Source: Nocardia yamanashiensis NBRC 100130 (GTDB lineage: Bacteria > Actinomycetota > Actinomycetes > Mycobacteriales > Mycobacteriaceae). Taken from it: a stretch of DNA of 64,000 nt. The stretch is taken from positions 1 to 64,000 of the forward strand of contig NZ_BDCD01000043.1 in assembly GCF_001613325.1 (NCBI RefSeq), read 5' to 3'. Every line of letters starts with the position of its first letter. Within the stretch, counting starts at the first letter, position 1. Shown here piece after piece: positions 41,981 to 49,891 of this stretch. A program made the position numbers and the translations under genes. The notes below the pieces were generated by a model. The model was not told the DNA's origin and searched no databases. It saw only the letters and a list, made by a program, of their open reading frames with translations.

Positions 41981-42364
41981 GTTCAGTCCTCCGGGTGTTC
42001 AGGTCTTTTCAGGGAGCGAGACTATCGGCGCTCACGTGAGCCGCAGGTTGCGGACTTTCCACCGCTGGGAAGGATCTTCTGTAGCTGATACCTGCTCCAT
42101 GCCAGCCCCCACCACGAACATGTTGCGCCAGAGCGGCGTTCGCGCTCCTCCGGGCGTCCCGGGCACCACCATCCCGTTCCGGCCAACGCGCGGCCAGGGC
42201 CCGAGGGCTGGCGCGACATGAACCGGGCATGCCTGGCAGCGGAGCCGGCGAATCGAGGCAAATCTCGAGCGAAGTGTGCGATATTCAGCGCCGGGAAAGG
42301 AATTCAGGAAGGGGCCGCGCTGGATATCAGGCGAGATTGACTCGATTACGAAGGCGACAACTTC
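41981..42364. other. Divergent promoter region before nos
   Basis: No gene supported. It carries motif B at 42056, close to the small membrane-protein gene and about 290 bp from the nos start. Confidence 0.45.
42056..42071. promoter_or_regulatory. Palindromic motif B, near-perfect copy
   Basis: TTTCCA-CCGC-TGGGAA, one mismatch, 76 bp upstream of the small membrane-protein start at 41980. Confidence 0.6.
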
Positions 42365-43654
42365 ATGACGATCTCCACCGCAGTACCTGGAACCGGACGA
42401 TGCGCGACGCCCGCGACCGGACAGCAGCCTGACGCCGCTCCCGGCCGCCTGGACTCACCGCCCGTTCCCGGCTCAGATGAGCGCCTGCGCGAATGCGCGG
42501 AGTTCTTCGCCCGGTCCGAACTGGCGCACCTGCCATCGGAGCGAGTGAAGACCGCATTGCGTGAGTTCAGGCGTACCGGAACCTATTGCCACACCGTGGA
42601 GGAACTCCGCATCGGCGCCCGGCTGGCCTGGCGCAATCACGGTCGCTGTGTCGGCCGCAAGCACTGGCGAGCACTGGATGTCCTCGACGCTCGCGCCGCT
42701 CGCAGCGCGGTCGGCATAGCGCAGGCGTGCTGGGAACATCTGCGCCGCGCCACCAATGGCGGTGCGGTCCGCTGCTTCATCACCGTCGCCCCGCCTGCTG
42801 ATGCCGAGGGGCGCGCCTTCCGAATCCTCAACTCCCAGCTCATTCGATACGCGGGGTATCGGGTTCCGGGCGGCGTGCTGGGCGATCCGGCCAATGTCGA
42901 GCTCACCGAGCTTGCGATGGACCGGGGCTGGCGCCCCCGCACCCGCGGCCGATTCGATGTACTCCCCTTGCTGATCCAATCGCCCAACGGGCAGATACAC
43001 CTGTTTCCAGTGCCCGCCGACCTCGTGCTCGAGGTGCCGCTCACCCATCCCGATCACGCCTGGTTCGGCGACCTCGGGCTGAAATGGCATGCGGTGCCGG
43101 CTGTTTCGAATATGGATCTGGAGATCGGCGGCCTCAGCTACCCGTGCGCGCCGTTCAACGGCTGGTACGTCTCCTCCGAGATAGGCCGCAATCTCGGCGA
43201 TCACGACCGTTACGATCTGCTGCCGGAGATCGCCGCACGCGCCGGGCTGGATTGCTCGACCGAGCGGACGCTGTGGCGCGACAGCGCGCTGATCGAATTG
43301 AGTCGCGCGATCCTGCACAGCTACAAGCAGTCTCGCGTCCATCTGGTCGACCATCACACCGTCGCCAAACAGTTCATCGATCATGTCGAACGCGAGCGCA
43401 TCGAGGGTCGCGTCTGCCCCGCCGATTGGAGCTGGATCAATCCCCCGCTCTCGGCGAGCCTGACTCCAACCTTCCACCGCTACTATGAGCCGCCGGACCC
43501 GCGGCTGCGGCCCGCCTTCGTCCGGCGCGCGACGCCGCTGCCGGGGTCAGCCCCGGCCGAGCCCCGATGCCCGATGGCGGGCGCGGCCACCGAACAGCCG
43601 GAGCCCGGTGCGAAACGATCCTGGGTGCGCAAGCTGGTGTCGTTGCGGCAGTGA
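42365..43654 (+). CDS. nos: Nitric oxide synthase oxygenase (bacterial NOS)
   Basis: Oxidises arginine to citrulline and NO at a thiolate heme with a pterin cofactor. The 429-residue product has WRNHGRCVGRKHW (proximal heme Cys95), the FITVAPPADAEGRAFRILNSQLIRYAGY region, and SYPCAPFNGWYVSSEIGRNL, which contains the substrate-binding Glu of the GWYxxxEIG motif. Also present are the pterin-side segments HHTVAKQFIDHVERE and CPADWSWINPPLS. There is no reductase domain, as in other bacterial NOS. An N-terminal extension of about 35 residues and a C-terminal tail of about 50 residues, Pro/Ala-rich, make it longer than the ~360-residue Bacillus enzymes. Streptomyces uses a NOS with a P450 to nitrate a tryptophan for an NRPS product (thaxtomin); here an NRPS lies 8 kb downstream. 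Confidence 0.93.
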   Translation: MTISTAVPGTGRCATPATGQQPDAAPGRLDSPPVPGSDERLRECAEFFARSELAHLPSERVKTALREFRRTGTYCHTVEELRIGARLAWRNHGRCVGRKHWRALDVLDARAARSAVGIAQACWEHLRRATNGGAVRCFITVAPPADAEGRAFRILNSQLIRYAGYRVPGGVLGDPANVELTELAMDRGWRPRTRGRFDVLPLLIQSPNGQIHLFPVPADLVLEVPLTHPDHAWFGDLGLKWHAVPAVSNMDLEIGGLSYPCAPFNGWYVSSEIGRNLGDHDRYDLLPEIAARAGLDCSTERTLWRDSALIELSRAILHSYKQSRVHLVDHHTVAKQFIDHVERERIEGRVCPADWSWINPPLSASLTPTFHRYYEPPDPRLRPAFVRRATPLPGSAPAEPRCPMAGAATEQPEPGAKRSWVRKLVSLRQ

Positions 43655-44038
43655 GCCGCAGGAACCGCCGATCGGCAGCTCGTGTCGGCCGCGGCCCGCA
43701 GCCAGGGATGCGTTCGCTGGAGATCGATTCGCGTCACGGCATCCCACTGCCACCGAATTCGCGATGGATATCGTTGCCAAGGCGCAGCGGCAGCTGCCCC
43801 GCCCCCGGCCGATAACGCATGTGGCTACCCTCGGTGGGGATATCGGATGGTGCCAGGTTCGTTGCGGCGCAATGAATCCACTCCAGATTCTCGTTCCCGT
43901 TGCCGGGAATAGTGTGCATTGCGGATCGCATATCGTGTTGCTGGCACCGCCTTCCGAGCGCACCAGCTGGTGCGACTGGGCGGCGGCCACGCAAGAGATA
44001 CGGTGTCGATTCTCGACACCCGATTTCAAGGAGAATCT
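43655..44038. other. Intergenic stretch with motif B
   Basis: No gene supported apart from the promoter-like segment with the perfect GC-variant palindrome at 43894 and the strong ribosome site at the end for the 19-codon frame. Confidence 0.45.
43894..43909. promoter_or_regulatory. Palindromic motif B, symmetric variant
   Basis: TTCCCG-TTGC-CGGGAA, a perfect palindrome with a matched change at position 6 of both halves, 130 bp before the 19-codon frame and the TPR gene that follows. Confidence 0.5.
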
Positions 44039-44098
44039 ATGAAGATCAAGCCTTTCCGCACCCTGGGTTCGACCGCCGCCGGTCGTTCGGTCGTCTAG
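44039..44098 (+). CDS. 19-codon frame with ideal ribosome site, leader peptide or gene remnant
   Basis: AAGGAG stands 5 bases before the ATG, the best ribosome site in this part of the window. The frame encodes MKIKPFRTLGSTAAGRSVV and stops at TAG. A GC-rich hairpin follows within 14 bases. The basic start and Ala/Gly/Val run resemble the first half of a signal peptide, and the codons after the TAG continue Ala-rich (AAAVCG), so it may be a secreted-protein gene broken by a stop. Alternatively it is a genuine leader or small peptide. It is in frame with the TPR gene 81 bases downstream. Confidence 0.45.
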   Translation: MKIKPFRTLGSTAAGRSVV

Positions 44099-44111
44099 GC
44101 GGCGGCAGTTT

Positions 44112-44148
44112 GTGGGCGCGCCATTTCACGTGGGCACGGCGCGCCCAC
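44112..44148 (+). terminator. Hairpin between the 19-codon frame and the TPR gene
   Basis: Perfect 11-bp stem (GTGGGCGCGCC and complement, 15-nt loop). Its place after a short translated frame and before a regulated gene would suit attenuation as well as termination. Confidence 0.5.
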
Positions 44149-44179
44149 ACGCCCGAAATCTCTACCGAACAGAGGCAGG

Positions 44180-45490
44180 ATGTCGTCTAGCCGCACCGAA
44201 ATCGATGCAACCCTGACCGGATGGCTGTATCGGCCGTTCTTCGACCTGGGCGCCTGGAACGGCTCGGGAAATCTGCTGGTCAGCGGTCTCGTGCTCGCTG
44301 CCAGAGCATTCGACGAAGGCAGCGACGACTACGCTCGGCCTCAAATCTCGGCCCCCGCGTCGATCCGGCACGAGCTGACGAAGCAGGCACGGCTCCCCCA
44401 ATACGATATCGGCCACCCCGGTGAGCTGCGTGTGGAACTGCGCACTCCCTTGTGGCAAAAGCTTTGCGACCACCTCGATGCCTACCGAGATCTCGATGAA
44501 CAAGCGAAGCTGAGGACGCTGTGGCTCCTGCACCGCGCAAGTTTTCACGAGGCCATTCTTCAGCACGAGAATTATCCGATATACGGTGACCTCGATGACC
44601 AGTCGGCCGCACGACTTTTCATGCGAGGACTCTCCCGGTTCCATCTGATGATCGACGGTGTCGGGGAGGCCCGGACTCTCGACGAGCTGCGTCAGGTCGA
44701 AAACATGGCGCAACCCGGCAGTTGGGCGCATATCGAAGCCACGTATTTCCTCGCCAACGCGAACGTCAAATACCTCGGCAATATCGACGATTTCCGCACG
44801 CATCTGGATCGGCATCTCGCTTCGATCGAAGCATCCGGGGCCACCGGAAACCGCTACCATCGGCTCGCCAGCAGGTATCACCGAATAGCGGCCATGCTGC
44901 CCCAGCTGGAAGGCAAACACGCGGCCATGTCGCGCGAGATGGACCGCGCCGCACAGCACTGCGGCCGCATGGAACGCAGCGATCCGAACGACAGGGCCGA
45001 ATGGGAAGTCCTGCAGTACGCACTCCTGGAAAGCCGGGTCAAGGAGTACCTCCTGCGCGGCGACCTCCAGCAAGCCGAGGACTACGCCCGGCTCTTCGTC
45101 GAACACGTGCCCGCGGATCCACGCGCGCGACTCACCCTGGGACAGGTCCTCATCGAGCGCGGGCGGATCCGCCAGGCGGCGACCGCGTACGAGGAAGCCG
45201 TTATGCTCGGCCCGCAGGTCAGCGCGAACGCCTACTTCATGCTCGGCCAATGCCTGGAGGCACTGGAACAGCCCGATACGGCCCGACTGTGCTATCTGCA
45301 CTCACTGACCACCGACCCGCAGTCGATCTCCGCGGCAGAGGCTCTGGGCGACCGCGGTCTGCTGGATGAGGACCCACTCGTGCGAGCGTGGCTGAATGAT
45401 CGGCTGGCCGATCTGCACCGCGACGACGATCCCGCCCCAGCGCCACACGAATATCAGCGGTACTCCGGTGTTCTGGGCAAAGCCTGGTGA
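44180..45490 (+). CDS. Tetratricopeptide-repeat protein
   Basis: A 436-residue all-helical protein. The C-terminal half contains TPR-like helix pairs (VKEYLLRGDLQQAEDYARLFVEHVPADPRARLTLGQVLIERGR, IRQAATAYEEAVMLGPQVSANAYFMLGQCLEALEQ, DTARLCYLHSLTTDP). The N-terminal half is helical with no named domain. AGAGG precedes the ATG closely. No membrane helix or signal peptide. It lies between nos and an AraC regulator within the probable biosynthetic region; TPR proteins usually act as protein-interaction scaffolds, and the partner is unknown. Confidence 0.75.
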   Translation: MSSSRTEIDATLTGWLYRPFFDLGAWNGSGNLLVSGLVLAARAFDEGSDDYARPQISAPASIRHELTKQARLPQYDIGHPGELRVELRTPLWQKLCDHLDAYRDLDEQAKLRTLWLLHRASFHEAILQHENYPIYGDLDDQSAARLFMRGLSRFHLMIDGVGEARTLDELRQVENMAQPGSWAHIEATYFLANANVKYLGNIDDFRTHLDRHLASIEASGATGNRYHRLASRYHRIAAMLPQLEGKHAAMSREMDRAAQHCGRMERSDPNDRAEWEVLQYALLESRVKEYLLRGDLQQAEDYARLFVEHVPADPRARLTLGQVLIERGRIRQAATAYEEAVMLGPQVSANAYFMLGQCLEALEQPDTARLCYLHSLTTDPQSISAAEALGDRGLLDEDPLVRAWLNDRLADLHRDDDPAPAPHEYQRYSGVLGKAW

Positions 45491-45543
45491 ATGCGCTGAC
45501 TGTCACGACCATGGATCCGAACGTGTTCCGCTGTAAGGCAAGC

Positions 45544-46575
45544 TCAGCTCGCCGACCGCCGGGCCGCTTGTTTCCGAAAGGAATCCGGGGTCTGGCCGGA
45601 CCAGCGATGGAACGCCCGGCGCAGGGTGCGGGCATCGGTGTACCCGATTCGGGTCGCGATCGACTGGACTGGAAGTTCGGTGTCACGCAGCAACTCTCGT
45701 GCCTGCTGATGCCGCACCTGCTCGATTTCGGCGCTCCAGGTGGTGCCTGCCTCGGCCAACCGACGCTGCAGGGTGCGCTGGCTTATCGACAGGCGCCGCG
45801 CGACGCTCTCCAGCCCGGGTTCGCCGCACAGCAGCGCCTCCGAGATCGCGGTATGCAGTTGCTCGCTCCAGACCGGCATCTGCTTGGCCGTGGTGTGCAA
45901 CAGCGCGGCGTACCGGCAGAGCACGTTCCCCAGCCCCGGATCGCCGCCGGTGGGCAGCGTGCTCGCGTCGATAAAGGTGATCTCGGAGTACGGTGCGCCG
46001 AAATCGATTCTTCCCGTACCGAATTCATCGATCAACGCATTCCTGCGCTGACTGACCCGATGAGTGAAGGCAACCCGTACCGGGACAACCAGCTGACCGG
46101 TCGCTTCGCGGATCCTGCGCAGAATCAGCGTCAGCACGAACTCCTCGACGGGCACGAACACCGGATCCGCCTCTACCGCGACGCCCACTCGGACAGTCAG
46201 TAGTCCCCCGTCCTCGATGACCTCCCATTCCACTACCGGGTCGGTTACCGCCGAGCGGAATTCCATGACCGCGCGCAGACTCTCCCCCAGAGTCGCGCGG
46301 CTCGAGAACAGGTAATCCCATACCCCCAGGACTCCCGGCGCGGCCGCCTCGGAGGCGCACAATCCGGCCGACAGCCCCCCGGTGGCCCCGATCAATTCCC
46401 ACATCCGCCACGCCGTTTCGATCGGGACGCGCAAGCGCTCGTCCCCGAGTGCGCTCGGATCCACCTCCGGGAAGCTCGCGAGATTCCACGGCGTCGCGCC
46501 GACCTTGATAGCTGTATCCCGCAGCATGACTGCGGTTCGTAGAGGGATGGTGCCGTCGATCATCGGAAGAAGCAT
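45544..46575 (-). CDS. AraC-family regulator with arabinose-binding-type N-domain (OruR/ArgR class)
   Basis: A 343-residue regulator. Residues ~20-210 match the long all-helical N-terminal sensor of the AraC_arabinose-bd type (RVPIETAWRMWELIGATGG, GLGVWDYLFSSRATLGESLRAV pattern, VPVRVAFTHR). The C-terminal HTH pair (residues ~235-335) has VARRLSISQRTLQRRLAEAGTTW and SIATRIGYTDARTLRRAFHRWSGQTPDSFR. It lies inside the biosynthetic region, convergent to the TPR gene and upstream of nothing on its own strand, so it is the best local candidate for a pathway regulator (inference). No motif B copy occurs in its own promoter. Confidence 0.88.
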   Translation of the reverse strand: MLLPMIDGTIPLRTAVMLRDTAIKVGATPWNLASFPEVDPSALGDERLRVPIETAWRMWELIGATGGLSAGLCASEAAAPGVLGVWDYLFSSRATLGESLRAVMEFRSAVTDPVVEWEVIEDGGLLTVRVGVAVEADPVFVPVEEFVLTLILRRIREATGQLVVPVRVAFTHRVSQRRNALIDEFGTGRIDFGAPYSEITFIDASTLPTGGDPGLGNVLCRYAALLHTTAKQMPVWSEQLHTAISEALLCGEPGLESVARRLSISQRTLQRRLAEAGTTWSAEIEQVRHQQARELLRDTELPVQSIATRIGYTDARTLRRAFHRWSGQTPDSFRKQAARRSAS

Positions 46576-46798
46576 AGTGAAACTCTCAAAATGAAGGATC
46601 GCGAAATGATGCCCCGAAATCTGGTGGCACGGTAGCTACCCGTCACGATGCTTCATGAACCCCGATGGCCCCGCCGGCACACGGTGACAGCCCCAGGACT
46701 GGGTTCAAGGGGGCGGTCATTCGCCGAATCCGGGCTCGGATCCGTTGCCCGCGAGCAGCTTCGAGCGCATCGAGGCCGAGGCGATACAACCCCGGCGT

Positions 46799-47935
46799 TC
46801 ACGCACTCCAGCCGCCCTCGGGCACGGTCATGGTGAACGCGCCACAGCTGAAGCTGAGTCCGAAGGTGACGAGAATCGCTTGACCGGCGGTGCGATGGGT
46901 CGGCTCGGCGACCATCAACGGCACCGAACAGCCCAGGGTGTTCCCGTACTCCTGTAGCACCCGGTACGACGAGGCGATGCTCTCGGCGTCGCGCGCGACG
47001 CCGAACCGGTCGCACAACGCATCGAGAATCCGGATGCTGCCCGTGTGCAACAGCAAAGCCGAGGCCGCGGCCGGGGTTTCGAGTGTGCAGGCATCCTCGT
47101 CGAGGAGCCGGCGTACGGTCTGCTCGGCGTAGTACGACCCGCGCGGCGTGACATCGGCGCTGAGGGTGTAGATCCGGCGTCCGTGAACGACCGGGATATC
47201 GGAGCCGCCGTCGGGGACGGTGCCCAGTTCGGCGTCGGAGGGCAGTTCGTTCGTCAGGTTGATCACCGGACCGAAACTGGGTCCCTCCCCTTCGGCGCCG
47301 AGGATCATGGCTACCGAGGCGTCGGCGAACAGGAACCCGTGCAGTGCGTCCACGCTCGACTGGCGTTGGGCGGCGGGCACTTCGGAGAAGTGGGAGTAGA
47401 AGCCCGGGAGCGGAGGCGACATCGGGGTGATGGCCTCGGCGAAGCAGACCAGGACGTTCTTGCCGGGATTGCAGCTCAGATACCAGCGGGCCGTTTCGAC
47501 GACTTTCGCCATCGCCGAACACCCCATGTACTCGATGCTGAGATTCGAGACCGTCCTGGGGATTTCGGGCATTCGAGCGATCACGTCGCACACCAGGCTG
47601 GGGAGCAACCGGCCGGGAGCGCTGGTCACCCCGAGCACCAATCCGATCGAATCCGGTGACACCGCAGACTTCTCGAAGCACTGCCGCGCGGCCGCGACGG
47701 CGAGATCGGCTGTTTCTATCTCGAGCACCGGGTCGGCGGCGCCGAAGAGCACGTCGGGATAATTCGACAGCACGGAATGGCGTTTGCGCACACCGAGTCC
47801 GCCCAGCATATCCACCAGCTTGTCGGATAAACGTCCCCGACCCGCGGTGAGCAATTCTTCCGTCGAATATTCCGGCGTCGGTAATACCGCCGCCACGGAG
47901 AGGAGTACGGGGTCGATGGTGCCGGTGACTGACAT
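46799..47935 (-). CDS. Beta-ketoacyl-ACP synthase III-like enzyme
   Basis: A 378-residue thiolase-fold protein. Candidate catalytic triad: Cys in LSIEYMGCSAMAKV, His in LLLHTGSIRILDAL, Asn in EYGNTLGCSVP, the order and spacing of KAS III/chalcone-synthase-like enzymes. Start region VAAVLPTPEYSTEELL is also typical. These condense an acyl-CoA with malonyl-ACP or -CoA, or move acyl groups. There is no ACP, ketoreductase or other fatty-acid gene next to it, which points to a secondary-metabolic role, perhaps making an acyl starter for the NRPS (inference). A perfect motif B lies 70 bp upstream in the divergent promoter shared with the ammonia-lyase. Confidence 0.8.
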   Translation of the reverse strand: MSVTGTIDPVLLSVAAVLPTPEYSTEELLTAGRGRLSDKLVDMLGGLGVRKRHSVLSNYPDVLFGAADPVLEIETADLAVAAARQCFEKSAVSPDSIGLVLGVTSAPGRLLPSLVCDVIARMPEIPRTVSNLSIEYMGCSAMAKVVETARWYLSCNPGKNVLVCFAEAITPMSPPLPGFYSHFSEVPAAQRQSSVDALHGFLFADASVAMILGAEGEGPSFGPVINLTNELPSDAELGTVPDGGSDIPVVHGRRIYTLSADVTPRGSYYAEQTVRRLLDEDACTLETPAAASALLLHTGSIRILDALCDRFGVARDAESIASSYRVLQEYGNTLGCSVPLMVAEPTHRTAGQAILVTFGLSFSCGAFTMTVPEGGWSA

Positions 47936-48361
47936 GATCCGGTCCTGATTCCTCGGAAGAACGGCTGCGGGGCCAAAGCTACATTCGAGGACCCAGCCCA
48001 GCTATTCCCACTCATGGGAATAGATGTTTGAGGCAGCGCAACGGATATGTGAGCCTTCCGGCGAAACCACGGCTCGTCCCGCGCCACGGTTCCACTGGGC
48101 CGCCACCGTCGAGGCCGCGGCTCGTTCCACCAGCGAAGGACTACCCGTGATGAGACCGTCCCCCGAACGACATACCGGATCCGGCAGCGTCGTGGCCGAG
48201 GATCACGGCCTTGGCAGCGGGCCCGGATCCGGCCGGGCGGCGTCGCCTACGTCGTGCTCGATGATCCCGTCCGATGGACCGAGGGCCGACTCCGCGGGGG
48301 GTTCTCACCAGAATTCACGACTCTCTGAAATCCATTACACAACCCCCGTTCTGGAGAAAAT
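47936..48361. other. Divergent promoter region, KAS III-like gene / ammonia-lyase
   Basis: About 425 bp with motif B at 48005. A frame at 48024-48365 overlaps the lyase start but has no ribosome site and mixed codon use, so I do not call it. Confidence 0.45.
48005..48020. promoter_or_regulatory. Palindromic motif B, perfect copy
   Basis: TTCCCA-CTCA-TGGGAA, 70 bp before the KAS III-like gene and about 340 bp before the lyase gene. Confidence 0.65.
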
Positions 48362-49888
48362 GTGAACACCCGAACCGCCTCGATGAACGAACTGCGAGCC
48401 GATATCCGGCTCCCCGCGCGCCTGACTCCGGAATTATTGGAAAGAGTCGCGAAACCTGCCGAGATCGAGCTCGCCCCCGTGGTGTGGGAGCGGATCGATC
48501 TGTGCCGCGAGTTCGTCTCACAGAGACTGCAGGACGGCACCCCGATCTACGGCAGCACCACCGGTTTCGGACCGCTCGTGGAATTCGCGGGCCGTGATCT
48601 GCCTGTCGATCAGTGCGACAACATCCTGTACCACCTGACCGCGGGCCAAGGCGAAGATCTGCCCGAGCGCGTGGTGCGCGCGGCCGCACTGGCACGGTTG
48701 TGGTCACTGGCCCAAGGGCGATCGGGAGTCTCACAGGCGGTACCCGCGGCCCTGATCGCCATGCTGCGCACCGATTTCGCCCCCGCCGTGCCGCGCCTCG
48801 GATCATTGGGCGCCAGCGGCGATCTCATACCGCTCGCCCACCTGGCGGGGGCGCTGCGCGGCCAGGGTCACGCCTATGTCTCCGGCCGGCGGCTCCCGGC
48901 GGACGAGGCGCTCGCGGTCGCCGGCCTGGCACCGCTGGCCCTCGATGGCCGCGACGGACTTGCGATGGTCAACGGCACCTCGGTGACCGCCGCGACCGCG
49001 GGCCTGGCCCTGGCGTCGATCCGCCGATCGCATTCGGTCGCCATCGCCCTCACCGCCCTGCTCGTCGACCTGCTCGGCTGCGATCCCGGCTTCCTGTCGG
49101 CGGAGCTGCTCGAAGCCTTCGGGCACGCCGAAGCCGCGGAGGTCTCGGCACGGCTGCGTACCCGGTTGACGGGAACGACTCCCACCGGTACGCGATCTCT
49201 GCAGGAGCCCTACAGCATTCGATGCGCCCCGCACCTGCTGGGCGCGGTCGGCAACAGCCTGCTGCATTCGGGCCGCGTGATCTCCGACGATCTGAACGGG
49301 GTCAGCGACAACCCGCTGTTCTTCCCCGAGACGGACACCGTCGTGCACGGCGGCAACTTCTTCGGCCAACCCGTCGCCTTCGTCGCCGACCTGCTCACCA
49401 TGGGCGCGGTGCAGATGGGCAACCTCGCCGAACGCCAGCTCGATCTGCTCGTCGATCCGCACCGCAACGGCGGCCTGCCGCCCATGCTCGCCACCGAACC
49501 CGGCAAACAGCATGGCGTGCAAGGCGTTCAACTCGCCGCCACCGCCACCCTCGCGAACATGCGCCGCACTGCCATGCCCGCGTCCATCCAGAGCATTCCG
49601 ACCAACGGGCACAACCAGGACGTGATCCCCTTCGGCACGCAGGCCGCGCTCAATGCGCTCGATACCGCGACCTCGCTGCGCTGGCTGCACGGTTCGCTGG
49701 CGGTGGCCCTGCGTCAAGCCGTGTACGTCGGCGCTCGCCGCCCGACCGCCCCCGCCTGCGCGGCCATCATCGACCAGCTGATCGAGACCATCACTCCCAT
49801 CGACCCGGATCGCCCGCTCGACAGCGACGTCCGCGCCGCTGCGGCGCTGCTCGACACCCTCGTCGACACCGAGACCCAGCGGCACTGA
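48362..49888 (+). CDS. MIO-type aromatic amino acid ammonia-lyase, tyrosine-type selectivity motif
   Basis: A 508-residue enzyme of the HAL/PAL/TAL family, which eliminates ammonia from histidine, phenylalanine or tyrosine. The cofactor-forming Ala-Ser-Gly lies in GSLGASGDLIPLAHLAG. The catalytic loop is IYGSTTGFG, and other family motifs are NGTSVTAATAG, QEPYSIRCAPHLLG and GGNFFGQPVAF. The selectivity stretch reads NILYHLTAGQG; a His-Leu pair here is the tyrosine-lyase pattern, whereas phenylalanine enzymes carry Phe-Leu and histidine enzymes Ser-His. An aminomutase activity is not excluded. GTG 48362 has GGAG just upstream. Only three bases separate its stop from the next gene, so they form an operon. 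It could feed coumarate or beta-tyrosine to the NRPS (inference). Confidence 0.9.
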   Translation: MNTRTASMNELRADIRLPARLTPELLERVAKPAEIELAPVVWERIDLCREFVSQRLQDGTPIYGSTTGFGPLVEFAGRDLPVDQCDNILYHLTAGQGEDLPERVVRAAALARLWSLAQGRSGVSQAVPAALIAMLRTDFAPAVPRLGSLGASGDLIPLAHLAGALRGQGHAYVSGRRLPADEALAVAGLAPLALDGRDGLAMVNGTSVTAATAGLALASIRRSHSVAIALTALLVDLLGCDPGFLSAELLEAFGHAEAAEVSARLRTRLTGTTPTGTRSLQEPYSIRCAPHLLGAVGNSLLHSGRVISDDLNGVSDNPLFFPETDTVVHGGNFFGQPVAFVADLLTMGAVQMGNLAERQLDLLVDPHRNGGLPPMLATEPGKQHGVQGVQLAATATLANMRRTAMPASIQSIPTNGHNQDVIPFGTQAALNALDTATSLRWLHGSLAVALRQAVYVGARRPTAPACAAIIDQLIETITPIDPDRPLDSDVRAAAALLDTLVDTETQRH

Positions 49889-49891
49889 ACG

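Noticed and set aside
44039..45490. The 19-codon frame and TPR gene as one protein read through TAG
   Set aside because: The TPR gene has its own ribosome site and ATG and the intervening residues look non-coding; stop-codon readthrough has no support here. Kept only as a possible remnant or leader.
48024..48365. 113-codon frame overlapping the ammonia-lyase start
   Set aside because: No ribosome site, mixed third-position composition, no signal or fold-like pattern. It overlaps a promoter region with motif B, so it is not listed as a gene.
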